Assembly (NCBI GenBank): GCA_949825045.1
Contig: OX463818.1
Span: forward strand, 26,366,906 to 26,430,905
Source of the DNA: Argyresthia goedartella
Taxonomy: Eukaryota; Arthropoda; Insecta; Lepidoptera; Argyresthiidae
Direction: 5' to 3'
Length of the DNA stretch: 64,000 nt
In this document: positions 33,790 to 43,827 of the stretch, in pieces
Position numbering within the stretch: position 1 is the first letter of the stretch
Layout: the number at the start of each line of letters is the position of its first letter
Position numbers and translations under genes: made by a program
The notes under the pieces: generated by a model
What the model was told of the DNA's origin: nothing
Seen by the model: only the letters and a program-made list of their open reading frames with translations
Database searches by the model: none

Positions 33790-35226
33790 ATGATGGAAGA
33801 AGTGGCCCATCGGCCCATGGAGTACATCGCTCCGCCGCTACCGCCGAAAGTGAAGATGAACTCGACATTCACTCAAATAACAGCGGATGGCGACAACAAG
33901 ATGAGCTTGAACAGTTTGGACCGCAGTCTAGGTTCGTTGCACCCGCTCGTCCTTAATTCCAAGTCGCCGACAACGGTATTCCTAGCGGCGCCGCAGCCCG
34001 ACCGAGCCAGCCCGGCCGACGCAGACGCGCGCCAGCCTTTCGACCGCACCGGCCGACACGTGGTCACCATCAGGATCAACACCGAAGCCGAAAAACCGAA
34101 AGCCCCCAAAATTTCTAGCGTGCATTTCAAAAGCGAAGCGGAATTCGACCCTTTCAAATTCGCGGAACTGAACAAGAAGAACAACAGCTTCATCAGATTG
34201 AACGCTGAAGAGAATTTGCCGAAAATCGTCGAAAATAATGAACTGAAAACGACGGAGGACAAACCACCGTTTATTTACTGCAACTCGTACTCATTGGGTT
34301 CGATGACTAACATGGTCATGTCGAGTGGCCAGTGTTCCCCAAGTGACACCCTCGACTCTGGGACATGCAGTGACTTAGACAGCACACCGCCGCCGCTACC
34401 CAAAAAGAAAACCTCCAAAACCAGCACAAACAAAAAAGCCGTAACAGTGACCCTAATTAGCTCCACACCGAGTCATCAAACTGGCGAGGTCGACTACGAA
34501 GACAATGAATCGAACATATCGTGTGATTCTCTAAACAGTAGCGAGTTAAACGGAAGCGTGCACACAGACGAAAGTCACTGCGAAGATGTAAACAAAAAAG
34601 AGAAGACTCAAGAGGCACCCACCGAGTTGCTGAGTATCGACGAGACAAGCCAAGACAGCTTTCTACCGTGCGGGCTACTACAAGACATCAGAGAACGATC
34701 GAAACTCAACACTGTAGAAACCGAAAGCGAAGTGAAGACCGACAACTCACTGCACGAGGAAGCGAACCAGAATATTAATGAACATGCAAATCTATCAAAA
34801 GAAAGTGCCGACCTCACCTCGTTCCGTCTAGTAACTCAATTTAATAACGATACAAGAACCGAGTCACCTTCGCCGATTCTGAATAAATTGCCGATTATCG
34901 ATGAAAGCACTTACGAAGATCGAAAGAAAGAGGACCAGACGAAACAGCGGGTGTACAGCAGCAACTACTTTGATACGGACAAATATTACGACTTTCATCT
35001 GAACGAGAAACATTTCGATGATGACAAGTCGGTGAAGAGTGTCAGTGGAGTGAGTGATAATAGTGGAAGTGTGCCTTCTGAGGTGGAATTCTTCGCTGGA
35101 CTGAAGGACTTCAAGAGCGAGGAAGTTCCATCGACGATCAGGAGCTCCAAAGGGACAATACGTGGCGTCAAAAACCGAGTTAGAGCCGGCATCGCTACGT
35201 TTCTACAAATACAGAGCACCACCAAG
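33790..35226 (+). CDS. glutaredoxin domain-containing cysteine-rich (GRXCR1/CG31559-like) protein, N-terminal coding exon
   Basis: A 479-codon open exon, clearly more GC-rich than its flanks, beginning with two adjacent ATGs (33790, 33793; A at -3 for both). It ends in phase 0 at ACCAAG|GTATGT (donor at 35227); the few codons beyond are intron. The protein is acidic, Ser/Thr-rich and mostly disordered. Residues 15-20 are PPLPPK. A PFDRTGRHVVTIRINTE block lies near 82-98 and SSGQCSPSDTLDSGTCSDLD near 178-197, followed by a polyproline-lysine stretch PPPLPKKK at about 200-207. NESNISCDSLNSSELN lies near 237-252. The last 26 residues contain KGTIRGVKNRVRAGIATFLQ. From memory of the family, that last block immediately precedes the glutaredoxin-like domain in insect GRXCR1 relatives, and the CSPSDTLDSGTCSDL block also recurs in them; no alignment was run. 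In vertebrates GRXCR1 acts in actin-rich stereocilia; a role here is inferred only from family. The glutaredoxin exon and the cysteine-rich C-terminus were not found in the remaining window, so the gene continues beyond it or past a long intron. Confidence 0.78.
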
Positions 35227-36576
35227 GTATGTAACATATTTTAATCAATTTAAAATTAAATATAATGCCAATAATCCACACAGAGCTCGTCACAATAAAA
35301 TAATATAAATTATACAAAGTAATTACAAAAACAGGCGGGGTGGTAACCCCAGGACTCGCCTAAGATGCCCATGACCGCGCTACATAGCGAGCGAGATTCT
35401 CTATCAAAACATCGGTCCCTCAAGCGACGCCCAATGCCCTGGTTAGAGATAAAGACAACCTGCAATGTGTTGCTTCAATGTGCTTGATGTAACGATTATT
35501 ACTATAACTACTATGCCTTAGTTTAACATTAGTTACGTTAGTTGGTGTGCATTCGATTTACCTATAACGTATCTACTCGTTAGGTGCATGACGAACAACT
35601 TCGGTGGCGTAACGCTGCCCCTTAAGCCAGACATACCGGGTTCGAACCCAGGCCCAGTGGAATTAAAACACGAGTTTTAGATGCCTTCATTTTTGGTGAC
35701 GCCTATTCTCTGATTTTTGCAACACCGGCTGTTTGCACAACATGTGTTTAAAATATGGTTAGCGGCAATGTAAGTATGTGCATGTAGAAATGTTTGTTTA
35801 CTATTTGCTCAACGACATTTTGTCAACGGCAGTCACGTTCCTGATTTTGAAGGCCGCAATTCCATTACAGAACACTTTCAAAAGTGTAATCACAGTATCA
35901 CTTACAATAACATGAGATACATTGAGGCTATACCTTAAAATATTGGACCTTCACGGCAGGTTAGTTTACAGAACAAAGGAGTTTTTACGGAAGAACAAAT
36001 TGCTATAACTATTGTGGCAACAGCTAATTAAGAATTCAAAATTTTCAACGGACGTATGCCGCATTCTTTCGTAATTGTGTTTAGTATGGTGTCTATTTAC
36101 TATTTGGACTTGTAACAAAACAGCTAAATTACGAATTATTATTTTGAGAATTGTTACGTGATACAATTTAACAGTATTAGGTACATTATTCTTTCAAACC
36201 AACAATAAATAACCTGTCTATTATTTTAAATTCGCCTTTTAAAGACTCTACTTTATGAAGGTTAAAAAGAAGAACGGCCCATTATTTAATTGACTGTCTG
36301 GTCCATCAAACCAATAACTACATTATGTTTTAATTGATAATATCAATCGATAAAAAAGTACTTCAATATCAGAATCCGAAAATAATAGACACGGGCCACT
36401 AGCAACACGAAATTAACTCCGTCGTCGACGGTAAATAATACAAATTGATGTTCATGTTTTTACAAAAGTCCCAGTATTTGGACAGTTTCCCTTTCGAGAA
36501 ACTGAAAGTTTCAGCGTTGAACGTTAGCACTACCCGGAGTAAACGTGCAGGGCGATCCAACTCTCGTTTTTGTATG
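35227..36576 (+). other. first part of the downstream intron
   Basis: No second coding exon was recognised here. The stretch is AT-rich and holds one tRNA-like motif (35600-35665). Confidence 0.5.
35600..35665 (+). repeat. tRNA-like SINE head scrap
   Basis: GGTGGCGTAACGCTG (A-box-like) and GGTTCGAACCC (B box, about 35639-35649) are spaced as in a tRNA-derived promoter. The acceptor stem does not pair, so it is not a tRNA gene. Confidence 0.5.
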
Positions 36577-36770
36577 TATGTGGCACTGCGGTTGTGGCTG
36601 TGCCTACCATGCGAGAGGTCCCGGGTTCTATCCCTGGCTGGGGATAAACAAAACAAGAAAAAAAACAGGTCTTGGATGTTTATGTGTGTGACGTCGCTGT
36701 TTCTGATTTCCACGACCCAGGGTATTCTAGGGTGGGGCTAGAAGCAATGTATGTGCCTTTATGTAAATGA
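36577..36770 (+). repeat. SINE-B copy
   Basis: Head TGGCACTGCGGTTGTGGC, a mutated B box GGTTCTATCCC, an A-rich linker, and the GGTCTTGGATGTTTATGTG, GTGTGACGTCGCTG and CTAGGGTGGGGCTAGAAGC blocks. Confidence 0.85.
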
Positions 36771-36844
36771 ATATGATACGTTATGTTTATGTACTAACAA
36801 TACTTGAGATGGCATTTAAGTACAGCCTACTTATTTTCTCAATT

Positions 36845-36907
36845 TTGCGTGTTTTTTTGTGCGGTCATGTCAAGATGAAGGCCAGTCCACATAGACCCAC
36901 TGCGTGT
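36845..36907 (-). repeat. short repeat, complement of 11570-11632
   Basis: TGTGCGGTCATGTCAAGATG, GGCCAGTCCACATAGACC and CACTGCG are inverted relative to the scrap at 11560-11632. Confidence 0.5.
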
Positions 36908-36910
36908 GAC

Positions 36911-36996
36911 CAATCCAAGACCTCTTTTTTTGTGTGACGTCGAAGTTTCTGGTTCTCACGACATCGTAGGGTGGGGCCAAAATCAATGTATGTGCC
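36911..36996 (+). repeat. SINE-B tail fragment
   Basis: CCAAGACCTC, GTGTGACGTCGAAGTTTCTG and GTAGGGTGGGGCCAAAATC. There is no head. Confidence 0.65.
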
Positions 36997-37023
36997 TCTT
37001 AGTTAGTAATAAACACCAGTTTT

Positions 37024-37112
37024 GAAGGATGTTTATATGTGTGTGACGTCGCAGTTTCTGGTTCCCACGACATCCTAGTGTGGGGCCAGAAGCAATCTAT
37101 GTGCCTCTTCTA
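37024..37112 (+). repeat. SINE-B tail fragment
   Basis: GGATGTTTATATGTGTGTG, ACGTCGCAGTTTCTGGTTCC and CATCCTAGTGTGGGGCCAG. It is the third SINE-B body in a row, after 36577 and 36911, all in the same orientation. It shares a deletion of the ACACAGGGT block with 36911, so the two fragments are probably a local duplication. Confidence 0.68.
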
Positions 37113-37656
37113 TTGTACGGATACGTTTACAAAACTCCCGTATTCATGTAAACGCTCATTTATAATACAAACAAGCATTTCCTGCGCGCCAACGAGCCCG
37201 CGGTAATAATCAATCAAAACAATTACCACGGAAAACTTAGCACACTTAGTACCCGCAATTAGAGTAAAAACTATTTCCTCAGAGACTATCCCACGTAAGT
37301 AATAAACGGAGGAAGCTTATCCAGTAGTTTTCTCAGTTGGCAATGAATGAAACCAGAAAACCCGAGAGAAAGTCATGGAAGTAGCAGAAAAAACGGAGAA
37401 CAGATAGTGATGTTTGCGACCGCGTGACTTTACAACGACTAGTTAACTTAGATACCTCTCGCCGTATTAAGTATATGATGCGAGGGATCTGAGTGGATGA
37501 GTTCTAGTCTACTGGAAAACTGGTGCTAGGTAATCTGAAAGTCTATTCATGTTTTCGTAGTATAATGTTCGCGTGTGTGTAGAAATGCAGCTTTTTAATA
37601 CGCTTTTGTAAGGTCTACTTTTATCTTACTAACTATTGGCCGAACACTGCTGGTAA
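37113..37656. other. no gene seen
   Basis: Unassigned intron sequence. Confidence 0.45.
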
Positions 37657-38152
37657 GGTGATACGAAAAAAAAAATATAAAACGAATACTAATGTAAACG
37701 GAAGTGACATCGTTAATTACTTCCACATAAGAAAGAAAAAAGAACGCAATCAATGCGCTCGACTCAAACTAAAATAATAAAATAAACACATAAAAAATGT
37801 TTAAAAATAAACTACTCTCTTTTGTCAAAAATATTTTAGTTTGGGGCTAGATCAATGTGTGTCAATAGTGTCCAAGGTATTATTATTATTATTATTTTCA
37901 AGGAGAGTTTACAAATACATAATATCCACATTTTGAATGCTACTCTGAAATTACAGGAATAAACGAAACAATTTTGAGGTCTTTTCGTAATTAAATTCTA
38001 TCAAAAAAACATTCAATCGCGTTTTCCTTCAGTGAACATCCTAATAAAATACTCAATAAACTTTAACTCGATAACCAAATCTGTAGATGACTCTAGAGTG
38101 GAGTAAATAGATTCGAAAAAAGAACCCTATTTTTTTCGTATCACCTTAAGTT
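37657..38152 (+). mobile_element. MITE-K copy 3, full-length with inverted ends
   Basis: TAAGGTGATACGAAAAAAA at the left is the complement of TTTTTTTCGTATCACCTTA at the right. The right half matches the copies at 3486 and 9272 (AAATCTGTAGATGACT, GGAGTAAATAGATTCGAAAA). The left 130 bases are not shared with them. A SINE-A tail interrupts it at 37837-37896. Confidence 0.75.
37837..37896 (+). repeat. SINE-A 3' tail, severely 5'-truncated
   Basis: TAGTTTGGGGCTAGATCAAT, GTGTCCAAGG and (TTA)n lie between MITE-K segments that are contiguous in the other copies. This is a 60-base insertion without the tRNA head. Confidence 0.85.
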
Positions 38153-38267
38153 AAGTAACGCTTAAATATCGTACTGGCGCCGTCGGTTCCTGAGCGAGAG
38201 ACTGTGATATAATTTGAGTGCCCGCCATTTTTTTATTGGTGGTTGCGCATACGAGCATATAATGGTT

Positions 38268-38767
38268 TTTATCTACACACGTATCATAAACCCTCTTTAC
38301 TGCGTTCAAAAACCGCACGTTACGATCAGCATTATGTTAAACTACTTGGTAAAAACTCGTTTCGTATCTGGAAAACTACACATAATGGTCATTATGTGTA
38401 GTTTTTCTACATATAATGACATTCAAATTTCGAACGCCGACGCTCACCCGCGTGCCGTCCCTAGTTTGTCTGTGAAATTGGTACTGACATTCAAATTTCG
38501 AACGCCGACGCCCGCCTGCGTGAAGTTGGTACTAAAGAACAAGCTAAACAATTGCAGAACCACAATGCCGGTCAAACATGCGGTTCCTGAACACATCAAA
38601 GAGAGCTTATGATATGTGTGAAGATAAACTAGTGTATGTAACTGTACATAATTAGGCATTAAAACTCTCGAGTGATATTATTATGAAACTCGCCTTCGGC
38701 TCGTTTCATAAATCCACTCTCGAGTTTTAATGCCCTCCATTATGCAGCAGTCACATAAACTACTATT
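38268..38767 (-). mobile_element. element T, longest copy
   Basis: Complement of the copy at 44826-45335. Ends are ATCTACACACGTATC at the left and CATAAACTACTATT at the right. It contains a 12-base-stem hairpin (AAAACTACACAT/ATGTGTAGTTTT, near 38382-38414), a duplicated CGAACGCCGACGC block, and a larger hairpin GGCATTAAAACTCTCGAGTG / CACTCTCGAGTTTTAATGCC (38655-38733). That second hairpin encloses a TATGAAAC/GTTTCATA hairpin. Confidence 0.75.
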
Positions 38768-39156
38768 AAGGGATTCAATTTCACCCACTTATAATGTCTT
38801 GTACTTGAAACTTTGGCATTAATATCGATATGATATATTTTTTTAGTATTGTATATATTTATACGTAATACAGATGGTCTGTATTTACCACATTGAGTTA
38901 TAGACTTAATTATCTTTTATGCGTTGGCAATATTATCACAATAAATTCACACGCATTAGCCATTATAACCAAGCCAGTATCTTCATTATGCAATAAAGTA
39001 ATTATAAATGCATGAGAGTATAATTTAACTATAAATAGAGATTTTACTTAATAGGACTGTTTGTGAAAACAAAACTAACTAACAAACTTAGTAAACTGAA
39101 AGCTTGGAATCTGACAGCGCTTATCCGGTTGCCATAGGTCCTATTTTCGATATCGT
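38768..39156. other. no gene seen
   Basis: Very AT-rich intronic DNA. Confidence 0.5.
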
Positions 39157-39565
39157 TTTAGGGTTCCCTACCCAAAGGGTACAACGGGACCTATTACTAA
39201 GACTTCGCTGTCCGTCGTTCCGTCCTTCCGTCTGTATCTCATGCTGTATCTCATGAACCGTGATAGTTAGACAGATTAAATTTTCACAGATATGTATTTA
39301 TGTTGCCGCAATAACAATAAATACTAAAAAACAGAATAAAATAAATATTTAAGGGGGCTCCCATATAACATTTCTTTCCATACCACATACAAACTTATGA
39401 ATGCGCCTGGTAACGTACATTGAGTGTGCAAGTAGTCGCTCCAATAACTTTGTAAACAACATTTTGCTATGTAAAATCAAAACTATTCACTCCACACCAT
39501 CCCTACCATTGTATGATGGTACGGAACCCTTCGGACGCGAGTTAGACTCGCTCTTGGCCGTTTTC
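39157..39565 (+). mobile_element. R element copy
   Basis: TTAGGGTTCCCTACCCAAAG at the left, the CCGTC run, TTTAAGGGGGCTCCCATATA, and GGTACGGAACCCTTCGGACG at the right. It is more diverged than 22754 or 43828. Confidence 0.78.
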
Positions 39566-39593
39566 TAATTAGTTTAGTTATATGCGATGCCTC

Positions 39594-40020
39594 TAAAATC
39601 GGCCTCTAAGTACCACTCTCCAAGATTACTTAAATGACGGGACTGTATGGAGTTAATCTAACTCAACCCATACATTGCTGTTAATAATTTTGTAACTATT
39701 TATTCCTGTTTATTAATTATAATAAGTAAAATTGTATATTTATATTGGTTAGACACAACCAATTTTTAACCTCTCAAAAACCGAGGGTAGTAGGGTCGGG
39801 TTGTGATTCTGAACCTTATGCCATGGTAATTAAATGTAAAACCTTTAACGGAAAAGTGGCGTGGTATTCAAGAGGTTAAAAGAGATCTAAAAATCAATCT
39901 TTGGCTGTTTCTTCGCCATGCTGCTCCCACAGTGGCACAATGTAGAGAAGAGTCAAAAAATGACGTTTGCTAAGTTTATGTAAATATCTACAGTAATAAA
40001 AACATTTGATTCTTGATTCA
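39594..40020 (+). mobile_element. LINE-X 3' UTR copy split by a 106-bp insertion
   Basis: ATGACGGGACTGTATGGAGT, TTAATAATTTTGTAACTATT and GGTTAGACACAACC precede the insertion at 39770-39875. AAAGAGATCTAAAAATCAAT, ATGTAGAGAAGAG and ATATCTACAGTAATAAA follow it. The tail is two TTGATTC units. Confidence 0.8.
39770..39875. mobile_element. 106-bp piggyBac-type MITE
   Basis: Flanked on both sides by TTAA (39766-39769 and 39876-39879). Its ends are inverted: CCTCTCAAAAACC at the left, and the right end complement is CCTCTTGAATACC. Other LINE-X copies (for example 42479-42500) have a single TTAA at the same spot and no insertion, giving a paralogous empty site. Confidence 0.85.
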
Positions 40021-40681
40021 CTTCTCTTCCTTACAGATATAATTAAGCACCGTTCACGTAACAGAGAGCATCATTATTCATAATGATTTACAAACAGCCA
40101 CTTGTCCCGTGTCGCCGAGCTGGCTTCATAAACTACTTTCACTGCAGAACTGTTGTTTAATATTTACTAATTGAAATGAAATCAATGCAGAGTATATCTC
40201 TAAGCTAGGAGAAATCTTGTGGAAGACTTACCTAGCGACTTCTATTGCGAGGAAGAGACGCATTAAAAACTTCGAGACTCACTGATTGTTTTTTTTTTTT
40301 TTGTTGGAGGGGAAAAAAATGTAATTACCCATCCATGCCCAGGAGTCAGACCTCCCTGCTATGTCCGGGTCCCCACATATTGAGCGGGCATCAGCTCGTG
40401 TGGTATACGGACTAAAAACAACCCGTTTGTTTTTAACAGTTGTCTTAGTAAGAATTAACTGTGAGCCATGGAGTGTGTGAGCCATGGACTCACTGATTGA
40501 GTCATCAACGCCCAGTTTAAGTAAGGCAGCATAGCTACGGCGATGGGCTAGCCCCCTATTCACGCCAGACTGACTGCTGTTACTCCGTTGTGCTGCTTTG
40601 TTTTTTGTACCTATATGTACAGTCGTTACTTACTGCAGTACACAAGAACAGAATTTTGTTTACGAAATTGTTTCGCTTCTA
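40021..40681. other. no gene; possible SINE-like debris
   Basis: A poly-T run at 40288-40302 precedes a GC-richer stretch (AATTACCCATCCATGCCC, GGCGATGGGCTAGCCCCC near 40540). It resembles part of the SINE-C2 body in complement. Not fully assigned. Confidence 0.4.
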
Positions 40682-40909
40682 TACAAGATGATATTTAATT
40701 AGCCGACCATATTTTGGGGAATGATAGTGCCCGTCATTAAGAAAAACTTTCCCTGAGAGACAAATGGAAAAAAATAATTGAACCTCAGTACATTGACCCG
40801 ATCAGCTGATTATGAGTTATTATGGGGAACCCAAAAAAAACATTCAAAATTCAATTTCGAACAATTATTCCCTAAAATATGGTAGGCTGATTAAATGTCA
40901 CCTTGCATA
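40682..40909. mobile_element. MITE-L copy
   Basis: Left end ACAAGATGATATTTAATTAG then CCGACCATATTTTGGGGAAT. The right end complement is ATGCAAGGTGACATTTAATC then AGCCTACCATATTTTAGGGA. The arms are about 45 bases. The internal TACATTGACCCGATCAGCTG is shared with the other copies. Confidence 0.82.
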
Positions 40910-41168
40910 TAATATATAAATTTGACACATTGCTAGCTTGCGGCGGGGCGTGTCGAAATATGGAAACAGGACAGGCTGATTTTATTGATAACTTAGTTAA
41001 AGAAGTTCCAAGCAGCATTTAATTGCAGATACAACAGTAATCGTGTTAGTGTTATAATCATCTCGTGCGCACAGTGTGACCGAATGTAATGCTAACCCAG
41101 ATCTGAGCCAGACTTGCAAATAGAACATAAAGGTTCGTTTCTTACCTGACTAGGCCAAAAATCATACT

Positions 41169-41404
41169 ATAATAATAATAATAATCATATTACCTTGGAC
41201 ACCATTTACACACATTTATCTAGTCCCAAACTAGGATTCCCTGTTTCTTGGGTACTAGACAACGATACACATATGGATGAACAACCATGACTAGGGTACC
41301 AACATCCGTTCTCATCAAACAAATTTTTGCCCCCACCGGGACTCGAACCCGGGACCCTTGGCTTCGAAGGCAGGGTCACTGCCGACTCGGCCATTCGGGT
41401 CGTC
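41169..41404 (-). repeat. SINE-A copy with internal deletion
   Basis: Heads and tails are intact (A box GGCCGAGTCGG, B box GGTTCGAGTCC), but about 25 bases of the TATCTAAGTATAATATTTATC middle are missing. Confidence 0.88.
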
Positions 41405-41509
41405 AATACTACCAACGAAATCTGTACTAACTATGACAAAGATACCCCTATTACCCGAATACAGAATTTGCTTCTCATAATCCAATGATTGATCCAGGTG
41501 CAATCACCT

Positions 41510-41600
41510 TAAGAGTCGCGCCTTTTCCCATACGAGCTGGCAGTGGCACAGTTGTTTGAGAAAGGGCTAGCCCATCACCGCATCTATGAAGATATAAAGG
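41510..41600 (-). repeat. SINE-C2 tail scrap
   Basis: GAGTCGCGCCTTTTCCCATA, GGCAGTGGCACAGTTG and GGGCTAGCCCATCACCGC. Confidence 0.55.
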
Positions 41601-41692
41601 TATCCTCACTATGTGGCCACTCGGTTGTGCAACTCCCCTGCACCATGTAACAGGGACAGTCCTACTCTCAAGATATTGGTTGCCCTGATTTT

Positions 41693-42480
41693 GGTTTTAT
41701 TAGTACTGTACTGGTATTGTACTGTACTGGTATTGGTTTTATTAGTATTGTACTGGTATTGTACTGTACTGGTATTGGTTTTATTAGTATTGTACTGGTA
41801 TTGTACTGTACTGGTATTGGTTTTATTAGTATTGTACTGGTATTGTACTGTACTGGTATTGGTTTTATTAGTATTGTACTGGTATTGTACTGTACTGGTA
41901 TTGGTTTTATTAGTATTGTACTGGTATTGTACTGTACTGGTATTGTACTGTACTGGTATTGGTTTTATTAGTATTGTACTGGTATTGTACTGTACTGGTA
42001 TTGGTTTTATTAGTATTGTACTGGTATTGTACTGTACTGGTATTGGTTTTATTAGTATTGTACTGGTATTGTACTGTACTGGTATTGGTTTTATTAGTAT
42101 TGTACTGGTATTGTACTGTACTGGTATTGTACTGTACTGGTATTGGTTTTATTAGTATTGTACTGGTATTGTACTGTACTGGTATTGGTTTTATTAGTAT
42201 TGTACTGGTATTGTACTGTACTGGTATTGTACTGTACTGGTATTGGTTTTATTAGTATTGTACTGGTATTGTACTGTACTGGTATTGTACTGTACTGGTA
42301 TTGGTTTTATTAGTATTGTACTGGTATTGTACTGTACTGGTATTGGTTTTATTAGTATTGTACTGGTATTGTACTGTACTGGTATTGTACTGTACTGGTA
42401 TTGGTTTTATTAGTATTGTACTGGTATTGTACTGTACTGGTATTGGTTTTATTAGTATTGTACTGGTATTGTACTGGTAA
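41693..42480. repeat. 42/58-bp minisatellite, 17 units
   Basis: Unit starts (GGTTTTATTAG) fall at 41693, 41735, 41777, 41819, 41861, 41903, 41961, 42003, 42045, 42087, 42145, 42187, 42245, 42303, 42345, 42403 and 42445. Spacing is 42 bases eleven times and 58 bases five times. The longer form carries one extra 16-base module (TATTGTACTGTACTGG). Units are otherwise nearly identical. Open frames of up to 180 codons on the plus strand arise from the repeat and are not genes. The array ends exactly where LINE-X 3' UTR sequence begins. Confidence 0.97.
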
Positions 42481-42630
42481 CCTATTTTTAAAAGAGATCT
42501 AAAAATCAATCTGTGGGAGTTTCTACGCCCTTCTTCTCCCACAGTGGTCCAATGTAGAGAAGAGGCAAAAAATGACGTTTGCTAAGTATATGTAAATATC
42601 TACAGTAATAAAGTACTTTTGAGTTTGAGT
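42479..42630 (+). mobile_element. LINE-X 3' UTR copy, short
   Basis: AACCTATTTTTAAAAGAGATC, AATCTGTGGGAGTTTCTACG, GTCCAATGTAGAGAAGAGG, ACGTTTGCTAAGTATATG and ATATCTACAGTAATAAAG, then a (TTTGAG)n tail. It provides the uninterrupted TTAA site for the 39770 insertion. Confidence 0.85.
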
Positions 42631-43827
42631 TTATCTTCAAAGTTCTACATCCATTTACATTGGCATCATCATCATCCATCATCATCAAGAACCTCAGAAG
42701 CCGTGGAGACTCTTTGCCTCTGCATCACAGAATCATTCCGCCGAGCCGTTTTGGGACATTTTAGATTTCGGTTAAATGAGTGCCGTGACCCCAAGGCTTT
42801 TCATTTGGACGATGATTTTAATGAATAAATGCTCAAAAAGTGCACTCACATAAATAATGAACATATTTCCTGTAGATGGCTTTCTTAATTTTTTATCGAT
42901 TTTTTAAATATGAAATTGCTTTAAGGCAACACTGGTGCATTAGTTGGGGTACAGCACCATTTAACTACCTCAGGAGATCATTGGTGTTGCAGACTTCATG
43001 AAATTCGGAGAAAACCTGATCAACCGTGAACCACGGATTGGCATGTCGACGATTTCTTTTTTTGCTAAACTGTGGCGCATTTTCTTCGCTAATTAAGTGA
43101 ATTTTTGTCGCACTGCTTCGAGCTCCACGTATCCGTTTTGGTATTTCACTCGTTTTTCTCACGTTATAAGAAACGCCTGTGATGTTTGAATCGAAGATAT
43201 ATTGGCTATCTTTATTTGTATCGTTCCAACGACGGAGCTCTGTCTAAAATGTATCATATTTAGTTTTAAATTAAACCAGCATAGAATTCAAAGAAGGTGT
43301 TTCAAATCAATCAACAGGCGAAATATTTTCCCAACGTAATCCAATAGGCTTTTGAATTACTGCCACCCCGCACGGAAAAAAGTCATGAAACTACCATGTT
43401 ACGTTAAAATTCCCATTGCCTTCGTTTATACTTCTTCAATCAGCTAGTTCGAATCACTTTCTAAGCCGCAGTGGCTTCCTATCACCAATGCTTCCTATTT
43501 CTTTCACATCCTCATCGAATACATGATCAAGTCTATTGTCTTTCTAGCCCATCAGTTAAAACACCTGCCACACCACACGGTATGTGTGTCTCATTTATTA
43601 TTATGTCTCAATTATGAAGAAATTCGTTGTATTATTACTAGGCAGAATATTTATCAACATTGTTGACCGAGCGCGCGCGAAGCGTCTCCGTTTCAGGATT
43701 GGGCAACAATGCTATCGTATATCCAGATGTTATCCTCTGCTCCGCATTTCTCAAATGATTCTCGTGAATTTTTGTGAGCAGGTTCGATAATTTTTGAAAT
43801 TTTTTCAAAATAGCGGAGATGTGGGGT
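42631..43827. other. no gene seen; one unexplained frame
   Basis: A 65-codon minus-strand frame at 42965-43162 has mixed composition (RRHANPWFTVDQVF) unlike the repeat-driven frames. It may be a transposon or gene remnant, but no family was recognised. CATCATCATC-type low complexity occurs at 42664-42688. Confidence 0.4.

Noticed and set aside
33873..35237. Five minus-strand frames opposite the coding exon
   Set aside because: Antisense shadows of the real exon, Ser/Leu-rich as expected from its complement.
41613..42255. Plus-strand frames of 84-180 codons rich in Val/Leu/Tyr/Cys, and a minus frame at the array end
   Set aside because: By-products of the 42-bp minisatellite, whose unit length is a multiple of three.
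4873..42480. Regular repeats that could be mistaken for CRISPR arrays (23-bp array, 42/58-bp array)
   Set aside because: There are no unique spacers between repeats, no cas genes, and the DNA is animal. These are satellite and minisatellite arrays.
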